Shown: positions 1 through 6,805, counted from the stretch's first letter. The stretch: 9,820 nt of DNA from DATFWC01 sp045801465 (GCA_045801465.1 JBJMSU010000232.1:1-9820), one strand, 5' to 3'. Numbers and translations are program-made. The notes: generated by a model from the letters alone, not told the origin.

Positions 1-138
1 AGGTTCCGCTTCGGCTCGCTGCGCGGATGCTTGGGAGATCCGTGCGTCGAGCGATTGCAGTCTCGCTGACAGGTCGGCATCGTCGGCGCTGCCCGGTTTC
101 CGCTCATTTTCACCGTTCCGCTCGTGAGGGTCCGCCAT
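1..138 (-). CDS. atpI: AtpI-like F0F1 ATP synthase assembly protein, N-terminal part (cut by window edge)
   Basis: Forty-six codons are open from an ATG at 138 to the left edge, so the C-terminal part is missing. The start is supported by a strong Shine-Dalgarno (AAGGAGA, positions 144-150, six bases between GGAG and ATG) and by a promoter further upstream. The visible protein is hydrophilic and charged: an Asp/Glu-rich leader and then the stretch DLSARLQSLDARISQ. A polar leader with an L-S-x-R-L-x-x-L-D pattern is typical of the cytoplasmic N-terminus of alphaproteobacterial AtpI, a small membrane protein that helps assemble the c-ring and usually heads the atpIBEF operon. The expected transmembrane helices would lie outside the window and cannot be checked. 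It lies in the same direction as smc, 206 bp after its stop. The identification rests on N-terminal resemblance and context only. Confidence 0.66.
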   Translation of the reverse strand, partial: MADPHERNGENERKPGSADDADLSARLQSLDARISQASAQRAEAEP

Positions 139-200
139 TGCGATCTCCTTTGAAGCGTTGCGGGAAAATGCTTGGAAGCCCAGCCCCGAAAGCCGGGCGC

Positions 201-229
201 ACCATATGAGCGGGGGTCCCCCCTGTCAA
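201..229 (-). promoter_or_regulatory. Predicted housekeeping sigma-factor promoter for the atpI gene
   Basis: On the minus strand there is a perfect -35 hexamer TTGACA (224-229), a 17-base spacer, and TATGGT (201-206) as -10, matching TATAAT at four of six positions. Transcription would start near 192-196, giving a leader of about 55 bases before the ATG at 138. The spacer holds an uninterrupted G-run then C-run dyad (GGGGG-T-CCCCC on the plus strand, 212-222). The leader itself can fold a seven-pair stem with one G-U pair around 178-199. Hexamers and spacing are seen directly; activity is inferred. Confidence 0.6.
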
Positions 230-248
230 GAACCGTCTGAAAAGATCT

Positions 249-266
249 AAGCCTTTGAAAAGGCTT
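249..266 (-). terminator. Hairpin after smc, possible weak terminator
   Basis: AAGCCTT and AAGGCTT form a perfect seven-pair stem around a four-base loop. It lies about 80 bases after the smc stop and just upstream of the atpI promoter. On the minus strand it is followed by AGATCTTTTC, so only a short U-rich tail is present. It fits a weak rho-independent terminator separating smc from atpI, but the stem is AT-rich and the tail poor, so some read-through is likely. Confidence 0.35.
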
Positions 267-344
267 CGGTATCAGTGTTTTCAGGTAAGCTGCAGCTCAA
301 AGCGCACATGTTTTTGAGGCTGGAGCAAGGCAGGGCTGAAAGCC

Positions 345-3300
345 TTAGGCTACCTCAAGAATGCGCTCCGCGCTCTGCAGGTCGACGGAGACGAGCTGCG
401 AGACGCCCCGTTCGGCCATGGTGACGCCGAAGAGACGGTCCATCCTGGCCATGGTGATCGGGTTGTGGGTGATGACCACGAACCGGGTTTCGGTCTGGCG
501 GGCCATGTCCTCCAGGAGAGCGCAGTAGCGCTCCACGTTGGCGTCGTCGAGCGGCGCGTCGACCTCGTCGAGCACGCAGATCGGCGCCGGGTTGGTGAGA
601 AACACGGCGAAGATCAGGGCCAGCGCGGTGAGCGCCTGCTCGCCGCCCGACAACAGCGACAGCGTCTGCGGCTTCTTGCCCGGCGGCCGCGCCAGGATCT
701 CGAGGCCGGCCTCGAGCGGGTCCTCGTGCTCGATCAGCTGCAGCTCGGCGTTGCCACCGCCGAACAGCGTGGCGAACAGGCGCTGGAAGTGGCCGTTCAC
801 CACTTCGAACGACACGAGCAGGCGCTCGCGCGCCTCGCGGTTGAGGCTCTGGATGCCGTGGCGCAGCCGCTTGATCGCTTCGACCAGGTCGTCGCGCTCG
901 GTCACGAGGCCCGCATGCTGCGCCTCGACCTCGCGCAGCTCCTCTTCGGCGCGCAGGTTGACGGCGCCGAGCCGCTCGCGCTCGCGCCGCCAGCGATCGA
1001 GATTGCTCTCGACCTCGGCGACGTCCGGCAGGGCTGCGCCCGGTTTGATCTCGGCGAGCTGCGGCACCGCCTCGGGCGCGACCTCCAGGACGTCGGAAAT
1101 CTCGCGCGCGACGTCGTCGCGGTGGCGCTTGGTTCCCTCGAACCGCTCCTCGGCGCGTGCCGCGTCGGCGCGCGCGTCGGCCAAGGCCTCGAGCGTGGCA
1201 CGCGCCGCCTTGTCGGCCTCCGCCAGCGCCGTTTCGCCTTCGGCGAGGCGGTCGGCCGCGGCACGGCGCTCCGCCTCCGCGACCTCGATGCCGCTGATGA
1301 GGGCGGTGCGCTTTTCGGCAAAAATCGAGGGCGCATCGGCGAGGCCGGCGCGCTCGGCCTGAGCTTCGCTCCGGCGGGTCTCGAGAATCGCCAGCTGCGC
1401 CTCGGCGCTGCTCCTGCGCTCGCTCCAGCCCTGCCGCTCAGTGCGGACCGCGGCAAGCCGGCGCCCTGCCAGCTCGGCCTCGCGCGCGAGCGCTTGCGCC
1501 TGGCCGCGCGCTTCCGCCAGCGCCGCGCGTCCGGCCGTCACCTCGCCGCGCGCCTCCGCGAGCCGGCCCTCGATCGTGGCCGCCGGCTGCAGTGCGGCAA
1601 GGGCGTTCTCCGCCTCCTGCTTTGACGTCGCGGCCTCATCCCGGCCGGCGGCAAGCCTCGCCTTTGCTTCGGCCAGCGCGGAGCGCCGCGCCGCAGTGCG
1701 GCTCGCCTCGCGCTCGGCGGCCGCGTGACTGGTGCGGGCCGCTTCCGCCGCGCGCTGCGCCCCGCGCCAGCGCGTGCGTTGCTCCGTCTCGGCCGTCACC
1801 GCCGCCGCCACCTCCGCCTCGGCTGCCGACACCGCACCGCGCCGCGCGTCGACGTCGGCGCGCGCGGATTCGATCTCCTGGCCGATATCGACGAGACGGT
1901 TCTTCTCGGCGAGCCGCCGCGCCGCCGCGGTCGGCGCCTCGGCGGCGGCGGCAAATCCGTCCCAGCGCCACAGGTCGCCTTCGCGCGAGACCAGGCGCTG
2001 GCCGGGCTTCAGCGAGGCCGCGACGCGCGCGCCATCGTGGCGCGCCACGATGCCGATCTGGGCGAGGCGGCGGGCGAGCTCGGCCGGCGCCGTGACATGG
2101 GCCGACAGCGGCTCGGCGCCATCCGGCAGCGCCGGATCTCCGTCCTGCGCGGTCGCTCCGGTCCAGCGGATGGGCGAAGCTTGGTCGATCGGCGCGTCGA
2201 GATCGTCGCCCAGTGCGGCGCCGAGCGCGGTCTCGTAGCCTTTCTCCACGGTGACGAGATCGATGACCGGCGGCCACAGCTTCTGTGCATCGAGATCGAG
2301 CACCTTGCGCAACGTGCGCGCCTCGGTCTCCAGCCGGTGCAGGCGGCGCTCGGCTTCGGCGAGCGGCGGGCGTACGGCGTCAAGCCCCTGACGCGCCGAC
2401 GAGTGCGCGACCTCGCCGCGCAGCGTCGCGGCTTCCGCGTCGGCGACGGCAGCTTGCGCCGCTTCGACGGCGGCGGCGAGCGCCGCGAGATCGGCGTCCC
2501 CGCCGGTCTCCAGCCCCGCCAGTTCGGCCTCGACGCCGGCGATTTCGTTCGTGAGCCGCGCCAGCCGCTCGGAATGCTCGTGTGCCGCGCGTTCGAGCTC
2601 CCGGCGCCGCGCCGTGAGGTCGGCAAGCGATGCGGTGAGCTCCGAAAACGTCTTTTCCGATTGTGCGAGTGCGGCTTCGGCCACGGCAACCCGCTCGGCG
2701 ACGGCAGCGGCGCGCGCGCCGCTTCCTTGCGTCTCCGCTTCCAGAGCCTGTTCTTCCGCCGTGAGCCGGTCGAGCGCGGAGGCCGCCTCGGCGACATGGC
2801 TTTGCTCGCGCCTTGCGTCCTCGGCGAGCTGGGTGAGGCGGCGATCGAGCTCGGCCATGCGCTCCTTGGCACGCGCCTCCTCGCGCTCGAGCGTCTCGCG
2901 CGCGATCACCAGGCGGTGCAGCGCCGCCGCCGCCTTGGCCTCGGTCTCGCGCAAGGCCGGCATGGCGGCGACCACCATGGTCTGCAGCTTTGCCGCCTCG
3001 GCCTGCGCGCCGGTGCGCTCGGCGACGAGGCGAATGCTCGTGTCCTTGGCGTGCTCGGCTGCGGCGACCTCCTTGTTGGCGGCGATGAAGCGCAGGTAGA
3101 ACAGCATCGCCTCCGCCCGGCGCACCTGGCCCGAGACGTTGCGGTAGCGCACCGCCTGGCGCGCCTGGCGCTTGAGCGCCTCGATCTGCTGCGCCAATTG
3201 GCCGATCACGTCTTCGAGCCGCTCGAGGTTGTGCTCGGCGGCCTTGAGCCGCAGCTCCGCCTCGTGACGGCGGGCGTGCAGCCCGGCCACGCCGGCGGCT

Positions 3301-3797
3301 TCCTCGAGCACGCGGCGGCGCGCCTCGGGCTTCGCCTGGATGATCTCGCTCACGCGCCCTTGGTGGACGAGGGCAGGGGAGCGCGCGCCGGTCGAGGCGT
3401 CGGCGAACAGGATCTGCACGTCGCGCGCCCGCACCTCGCGCCCGTTGATGCGGTAGGTGGAGCCGGCCTCGCGCTCGATGCGGCGCGAGACGTCGAGATG
3501 GTCGTATCCGTTGAAGGCGGCGGGCGCCTGGCGCGCGCTGTTGTCGATCGACAGCATCACCTCGGCGGTATTGCGCGCCGGCCGCCCGCTGCTGCCGGAG
3601 AAGATCACTTCGTCCATGTCGGCGGCGCGCATGGCCTTGTGCGAGGACTCGCCCATGACCCAGCGCAGGGCCTCGACCAGGTTCGACTTGCCGCAGCCGT
3701 TCGGGCCGACGATGCCGGTCAACCCCGGCTCGATCAGCACGTCGGCCGGCTCGATGAACGATTTGAAGCCGATGAGGCGCAGCCGCGTCAGCTTCAT
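345..3797 (-). CDS. smc: Chromosome segregation ATPase SMC
   Basis: This is a full-length bacterial SMC of 1150 residues, the usual alphaproteobacterial size. SMC dimers with ScpA/ScpB form the condensin-like ring that extrudes DNA loops and aids chromosome segregation. The N-terminal head shows Walker A GPNGCGKS (31-38) and a Q-loop in LVHQGRVSEI near residue 146. Long Ala/Glu/Arg-rich coiled coils surround a hinge at about 507-615, recognisable by GYETALGAALGDDL and GQRLVSREGDLWRWDG. The C-terminal head has the GAVNL motif, the ABC signature LSGGE (1049-1053), Walker B ICVLDE (Asp1077, Glu1078), a D-loop and a switch histidine (about 1111). The start is the ATG at 3797: GGAGAG (3805-3810) sits seven bases upstream and the protein begins MKLTRLRLIGFKSF as in relatives. 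An upstream in-frame TTG at 3821 would add eight residues and bypass this site. No partner scp gene is in the window. Confidence 0.97.
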   Translation of the reverse strand: MKLTRLRLIGFKSFIEPADVLIEPGLTGIVGPNGCGKSNLVEALRWVMGESSHKAMRAADMDEVIFSGSSGRPARNTAEVMLSIDNSARQAPAAFNGYDHLDVSRRIEREAGSTYRINGREVRARDVQILFADASTGARSPALVHQGRVSEIIQAKPEARRRVLEEAAGVAGLHARRHEAELRLKAAEHNLERLEDVIGQLAQQIEALKRQARQAVRYRNVSGQVRRAEAMLFYLRFIAANKEVAAAEHAKDTSIRLVAERTGAQAEAAKLQTMVVAAMPALRETEAKAAAALHRLVIARETLEREEARAKERMAELDRRLTQLAEDARREQSHVAEAASALDRLTAEEQALEAETQGSGARAAAVAERVAVAEAALAQSEKTFSELTASLADLTARRRELERAAHEHSERLARLTNEIAGVEAELAGLETGGDADLAALAAAVEAAQAAVADAEAATLRGEVAHSSARQGLDAVRPPLAEAERRLHRLETEARTLRKVLDLDAQKLWPPVIDLVTVEKGYETALGAALGDDLDAPIDQASPIRWTGATAQDGDPALPDGAEPLSAHVTAPAELARRLAQIGIVARHDGARVAASLKPGQRLVSREGDLWRWDGFAAAAEAPTAAARRLAEKNRLVDIGQEIESARADVDARRGAVSAAEAEVAAAVTAETEQRTRWRGAQRAAEAARTSHAAAEREASRTAARRSALAEAKARLAAGRDEAATSKQEAENALAALQPAATIEGRLAEARGEVTAGRAALAEARGQAQALAREAELAGRRLAAVRTERQGWSERRSSAEAQLAILETRRSEAQAERAGLADAPSIFAEKRTALISGIEVAEAERRAAADRLAEGETALAEADKAARATLEALADARADAARAEERFEGTKRHRDDVAREISDVLEVAPEAVPQLAEIKPGAALPDVAEVESNLDRWRRERERLGAVNLRAEEELREVEAQHAGLVTERDDLVEAIKRLRHGIQSLNREARERLLVSFEVVNGHFQRLFATLFGGGNAELQLIEHEDPLEAGLEILARPPGKKPQTLSLLSGGEQALTALALIFAVFLTNPAPICVLDEVDAPLDDANVERYCALLEDMARQTETRFVVITHNPITMARMDRLFGVTMAERGVSQLVSVDLQSAERILEVA

Positions 3798-3822
3798 GTC
3801 TTCACTCTCCTTTAAGTCCAAA

Positions 3823-3922
3823 GAATCGCCGGCGCGGGGAGCGAAGGCCCCCGCGCTTTCCCCGCCAACTCGCGCTATCGCAATCGCCGCATCGCGCGGG
3901 AGAATGAATCAGCGAGCGATTC
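3823..3922. promoter_or_regulatory. Three GANTC (CcrM-type) sites just upstream of smc
   Basis: GAATC occurs at 3823-3827 and 3906-3910 and GATTC at 3918-3922, 26 to 125 bases upstream of the smc ATG. Two more lie head to tail at 4180-4184 and 4185-4189. GANTC is the target of the cell-cycle methyltransferase CcrM of Alphaproteobacteria, and GcrA acts at promoters carrying such methylated sites. The sites are seen; a regulatory role for smc is inference. Confidence 0.35.
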
Positions 3923-3940
3923 CAAGCAACTGCATGCCGT

Positions 3941-3959
3941 CATTTTCCCGTCGAAAATG
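3941..3959. repeat. Perfect 7-bp inverted repeat upstream of smc
   Basis: CATTTTC and GAAAATG are separated by five bases (CCGTC). The dyad lies about 145 bases upstream of the smc start. No T-run follows on either strand, so it does not look like a terminator; an operator or an mRNA leader hairpin are possible readings. Confidence 0.4.
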
Positions 3960-4178
3960 GGGGGGCTGGGGCGCGGCAGCGGCGCATCCAGTGGCTCGAG
4001 GACGCCCGCGCGGGAGGGAAAAATCCTTACAGGATATCGGGATAGGGCGGAATTTTGTTTCAGGAGTGCAATTGACAGATGGGTGGACACATCTTGATGA
4101 AAAAGGTGAGGTCCAATTGATTTCCAACGCGGGGACGACGCGTTCGCGCAGCGTGTCAACGGTTTTTTACGCAGCTTC

Positions 4179-4190
4179 TGATTCGAATCA
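4179..4190. repeat. 12-bp perfect palindrome made of two abutting GANTC sites
   Basis: TGATTCGAATCA is its own reverse complement. Its core consists of GATTC followed directly by GAATC, so both half-sites would be substrates for a CcrM-type methyltransferase. It sits in the AT-richer part of the dsbA-smc gap, roughly 380 bases upstream of smc. Function unknown. Confidence 0.4.
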
Positions 4191-4293
4191 CTTAATCGCC
4201 GTGCCGGTAATCCTTGAGCAAAGGGTGCCTTGGCGCGCCATTGTCAGCAACAGGCCCCGCTGGCCATCACGCCAGTGTCGGAACCAGATCTAA

Positions 4294-4305
4294 TGTTGGC
4301 CAACA
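4294..4305. repeat. 12-bp perfect palindrome just after dsbA
   Basis: TGTTGGCCAACA is its own reverse complement and lies 19 bases past the dsbA stop. There is no loop and no T-run, so it is a poor terminator. It resembles a dyad binding site, but no regulator can be named. Confidence 0.35.
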
Positions 4306-4324
4306 GCGAAGCGAAAAGCTCGGC

Positions 4325-4987
4325 TCAGCTCTTGAGATAGGGCTGGATCTTCTTTTCCAGGTCGTCGATCGACAGGGCCCCGGCCGCGCGTTCGCCGTTG
4401 ATGAAGAAGGTGGGCGTCGAGGAGACCCCGAACTTGGCTGCGGCGCGTTCGCGCACCTTTTCGATGTCTTCGAGCAGCTTCTGATTCGCCAGGCATTCCT
4501 CGAAGCTCTGCTGGCTGAAGCCGGCCTGCTTGGCGATAGCCAGCAGCGGCGGGATCGGCTTCTGCACCGCCCAGGTCTTCTGCTGATGAAACAGGGTTTC
4601 GATCATCGGGTAGTATTTGCCGTCGCCGGCGCAGCGCGCCAGCATGAAGCCGGCGGCGGCGAGTGGGTCGAGCGGGAACTCGCGGAAGATGAAGCGCACC
4701 TTGCCGGTGTCGATATAGCGTTTCTTGAGCTCGGGATACGTCGTCTCGTGGAAAGCGGCGCAGTGCGGACAGGTCATCGAGGCGTACTCGACGATCGTCA
4801 CCGGTGCTTCCGCCGCGCCCAGCACCTGGTCGGGCAGGGGGCCGGGACTCATCAGCTCTTCCGTCGAGACGGTCTGCGGAGCCGGTGCCGGTGCGGCCCA
4901 TGCGGCCTCGCCGAGGGTGGCGACAGCGCCGCCGACGAGCGCCAGCGCGCCCACGCCTTCCAGGAACTCGCGACGGGTGATCTTCAA
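4325..4987 (-). CDS. DsbA-like periplasmic thiol-disulfide oxidoreductase with Tat-type signal
   Basis: A 220-residue thioredoxin-fold protein of the DsbA family (Thioredoxin_4 type), expected to oxidise or isomerise disulfides in exported proteins. The N-terminus carries a twin-arginine pattern TRREFL (residues 4-9), a hydrophobic segment to about residue 25 and a likely cleavage site after AWA (31). The redox motif is CPHC (Cys73, Cys76), the same dipeptide as E. coli DsbA, and the cis-proline loop is in GVSSTPTFF (Thr191-Pro192). Two further cysteines, 119 and 165, lie in the helical insert and may form a second disulfide. The start codon is TTG at 4987 with GAGG (4996-4999) eight bases upstream; the only nearby ATG is out of frame and meets a stop after five codons. 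It lies 90 bp after the DUF721 gene and may share its transcript. The export route and partner (a DsbB- or VKOR-type protein) are inferred. Confidence 0.9.
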   Translation of the reverse strand: MKITRREFLEGVGALALVGGAVATLGEAAWAAPAPAPQTVSTEELMSPGPLPDQVLGAAEAPVTIVEYASMTCPHCAAFHETTYPELKKRYIDTGKVRFIFREFPLDPLAAAGFMLARCAGDGKYYPMIETLFHQQKTWAVQKPIPPLLAIAKQAGFSQQSFEECLANQKLLEDIEKVRERAAAKFGVSSTPTFFINGERAAGALSIDDLEKKIQPYLKS

Positions 4988-5077
4988 GATACGATCCTCA
5001 TCTCTTGCCGTGCTCGACCGGTGGTAGCTTAGAGAACGGGATTATGGCAATGGCGCGGTCCGTCGTGTGATGGCGCC

Positions 5078-5554
5078 TCACGGCTGTTTGATTGCCGCGC
5101 CGAGCCGGGACAAGGCGGCGCGCAGATCCTCGTCCGCAATAGGGGGCAGCCGGTCGGCGGCCAGCGCAACCGCCTCGGCGCTGGGCGCAGAGGAGGGGCG
5201 GGCGCGGGCCCGCCGCGTGAGCGGCGCCTGGCGCAGCGCGATGCGGTCCACCGCGCGCCAGCCGAAGAAGCGGTTGACCCGCTCGAGAATGACGGCGGCA
5301 AGATGCTGGATCTCGACCGCCGCCGGCCCTTCGACGCGCAGCACCAGCGTCGCGGGCCCCGCTTCCTCGTCACCGCCGCGCGGCCATTTGAGCTTCATCG
5401 GTTCCGCATGGGCGGCGATCTCCGGCCCGACGATGTCCGGCCAATGGGTGACGATGTCGGCGGACGCGAAACCCTGCTTGGCGAAGACCTCGCCCAGGCA
5501 GCGGTTGATGAGATCGGCCAACGGCCGGGGATAAGTCTTGGCGGGCTTGTTCAC
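5078..5554 (-). CDS. dciA: DUF721 / DciA family protein, probable replicative helicase loader
   Basis: About 158 residues with the DUF721 core: YPRPLADLINRCLGEVFAKQ near the N-terminus, the conserved Trp in VTHWPDIVG (about residue 38), a beta-rich section LVLRVEGPAAVEIQ, and the FFGW...IALRQAP end (about 96-111). A low-complexity Arg/Ala/Pro linker follows and then a short C-terminal helix. DUF721 includes DciA, which recruits or loads the DnaB helicase in the many bacteria without DnaC or DnaI; membership is by family pattern and the role is inferred. Start is uncertain: I place it at GTG 5554, directly before the conserved KPAKTYPRP stretch, with a weak GAG-containing site nine bases ahead. 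GTG at 5572 would add six residues. An upstream in-frame start at 5743 would add 63 unlikely Arg-rich residues and run through mutY. It is divergent from mutY and precedes dsbA. Confidence 0.8.
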   Translation of the reverse strand: MNKPAKTYPRPLADLINRCLGEVFAKQGFASADIVTHWPDIVGPEIAAHAEPMKLKWPRGGDEEAGPATLVLRVEGPAAVEIQHLAAVILERVNRFFGWRAVDRIALRQAPLTRRARARPSSAPSAEAVALAADRLPPIADEDLRAALSRLGAAIKQP

Positions 5555-5631
5555 TGGACGGCGCTCTGTCACATCGGTCGACCATGAGGGTAGCAGGCGA
5601 TGCCAGGCGACGAAAGGAAGCCGAAGACGAT

Positions 5632-6786
5632 ATGCATGGCGCGGCGCCAGCTCTGCGCCTCGATCGCGCGACGCGCGACTCGCCTCGTGCCGATCCTGCT
5701 GAGCTGCTCGCGTGGTACGACCGCCATCGGCGCGTCTTGCCATGGCGCGCGTTGCCGGGGACGAAACCCGATCCGTACCGCGTCTGGCTCTCCGAGATCA
5801 TGCTGCAGCAGACCACCGTGCGGGCGGTGGCGCCGTATTATGCCCGCTTCCTTGCGCGTTTCCCCAGCATCGACCAGCTCGCCGCCGCACCGCTCGACGA
5901 CGTTCTGAAGGCATGGGCGGGCCTCGGCTACTATGCCCGCGCGCGCCATCTCCACGCCTGCGCCCGCGCCGTCACGGCAGACCACGGTGGCCGCTTCCCC
6001 GACAGCGAGGAGGGCTTGCGGGCGCTCCCCGGCATCGGTCCCTATACGGCGGCGGCGATTGCGGCGATCGCCTTCGACCGCCGCGCCAGCCCGGTCGACG
6101 GCAATATCGAGCGGGTGATTGCACGCGTTTATGCGATCGAAGAGCCGCTGCCGGCCGCCAAGCCCTTGATCCGCCGCCGCGCCGAGACGCTGACGCCGGC
6201 ACGGCGGCCGGGCGATTTCGCGCAAGCCCTGATGGATCTCGGCGCCACCATCTGCACGCCCAGGGAGCCGGCCTGTAGCCTGTGTCCGTGGAACGCATCG
6301 TGCGCCGCGCATAGGCTTGGGGCCACGGAGCTTTATCCGCGCAAAGCGCCGAAAGTGGAGGGGCGGCTGCGCCGCGGCGCCGCCTATGTGGTGCGGCGCG
6401 ACGGCTGCGTTCTCCTGCGCACGCGGCCCGCGAACGGCCTGCTCGGCGGCATGTCGGAAGTGCCGACCACGGAGTGGACGCATGATTTCGCCCCCGAGGC
6501 AGCGCTCAAGGACGCGCCGCGCCTGGCCTCACCCAACCGGCGGGGACAGACGGCAGCCGCCGGAAAGATCCGATGGCGTCGCATTCCCGGCATCGTCACC
6601 CACACCTTCACGCACTTCCCGCTCGAACTCGTGACCTACACGGCCTCCGTGCCGGAAAGCACGCCCGCGCCCGACGGAACGCGATGGGTTGAAATCGCCA
6701 GGCTGCACGGCGAAGCTTTGCCCAACGTGATGCGCAAGGTGCTGGCGCATGCCCGCTGCCTGCCGCCGCCACCGCTCGAAACTTAA
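5632..6786 (+). CDS. mutY: A/G-specific adenine DNA glycosylase MutY
   Basis: A 384-residue MutY, which removes adenine mispaired with 8-oxoguanine as the last defence of the GO repair system. The helix-hairpin-helix glycosylase domain includes catalytic Glu55 in SEIMLQQT, the hairpin LPGIGPYTA (132-140) and catalytic Asp156 in SPVDGNIERV. A [4Fe-4S] cluster motif follows with Cys208, 215, 218 and 224 in the expected C-x6-C-x2-C-x5-C spacing. The C-terminal half is the NUDIX-like 8-oxoG recognition domain, with GLLGGMSEVP and the FTHFPL motif (326-331). The ATG at 5632 is chosen because it leaves a normal-length leader before AELLAWYDRHRRVLPWR; its purine-rich site AAAGGAAG lies 11 bases upstream, slightly far. 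An in-frame ATG at 5584 would add 16 residues and nearly touch the divergent dciA start. It is followed after 19 bp by the ABM-domain gene. Confidence 0.94.
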   Translation: MHGAAPALRLDRATRDSPRADPAELLAWYDRHRRVLPWRALPGTKPDPYRVWLSEIMLQQTTVRAVAPYYARFLARFPSIDQLAAAPLDDVLKAWAGLGYYARARHLHACARAVTADHGGRFPDSEEGLRALPGIGPYTAAAIAAIAFDRRASPVDGNIERVIARVYAIEEPLPAAKPLIRRRAETLTPARRPGDFAQALMDLGATICTPREPACSLCPWNASCAAHRLGATELYPRKAPKVEGRLRRGAAYVVRRDGCVLLRTRPANGLLGGMSEVPTTEWTHDFAPEAALKDAPRLASPNRRGQTAAAGKIRWRRIPGIVTHTFTHFPLELVTYTASVPESTPAPDGTRWVEIARLHGEALPNVMRKVLAHARCLPPPPLET

Positions 6787-6805
6787 GCGACGAGGAGCAG
6801 AGTCC

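Larger units (their letters stand above)
3798..4324. other. 527-bp gene-free region between dsbA and smc
   Basis: I see no credible gene here; the longest open frames begin with TTG, lack a ribosome site and have no family look. The part from about 4021 to 4200 is clearly more AT-rich than the flanking genes. It contains five GANTC sites, a seven-pair hairpin (3941-3959), a small ATCCT-TAC-AGGAT dyad (4023-4035), and perfect palindromes at 4179-4190 (12 bp), 4231-4240 (10 bp) and 4294-4305 (12 bp). It should hold the smc promoter and the dsbA transcript end. I could not find a -35/-10 pair with acceptable spacing on the minus strand. Confidence 0.7.

Noticed and set aside
27..209. A 60-codon plus-strand frame at the left edge
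   Set aside because: It overlaps the atpI start and promoter, is Arg/Pro-rich, and has no ribosome site.
465..1625. A 386-codon plus-strand frame opposite the 3' part of smc
   Set aside because: Same cause: antisense shadow of a high-GC coiled-coil gene, without ribosome site or domain.
1725..3815. A 696-codon plus-strand open frame opposite smc
   Set aside because: It is the mirror of the GC-rich smc codons, with Arg/Gly/Leu-rich composition and no family motif, while smc has all catalytic motifs.
3798..3821. smc start at the in-frame TTG 3821
   Set aside because: The added residues cover the Shine-Dalgarno site, and family members begin at MKLTRLRLIGFK.
4072..4100. TTGACA on the plus strand at 4072-4077 as a promoter
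   Set aside because: No -10-like hexamer at 16 to 18 bases, and no plus-strand gene follows.
3875..4159. Minus-strand open frames in the dsbA-smc gap (also 3909-4127)
   Set aside because: They start with TTG, lack a Shine-Dalgarno site and show no family pattern.
4131..4159. TTGACA on the minus strand at 4154-4159 as the smc promoter
   Set aside because: The position for a -10 is GC-rich (GTCCCC region) with no match, and it is over 330 bases from smc.
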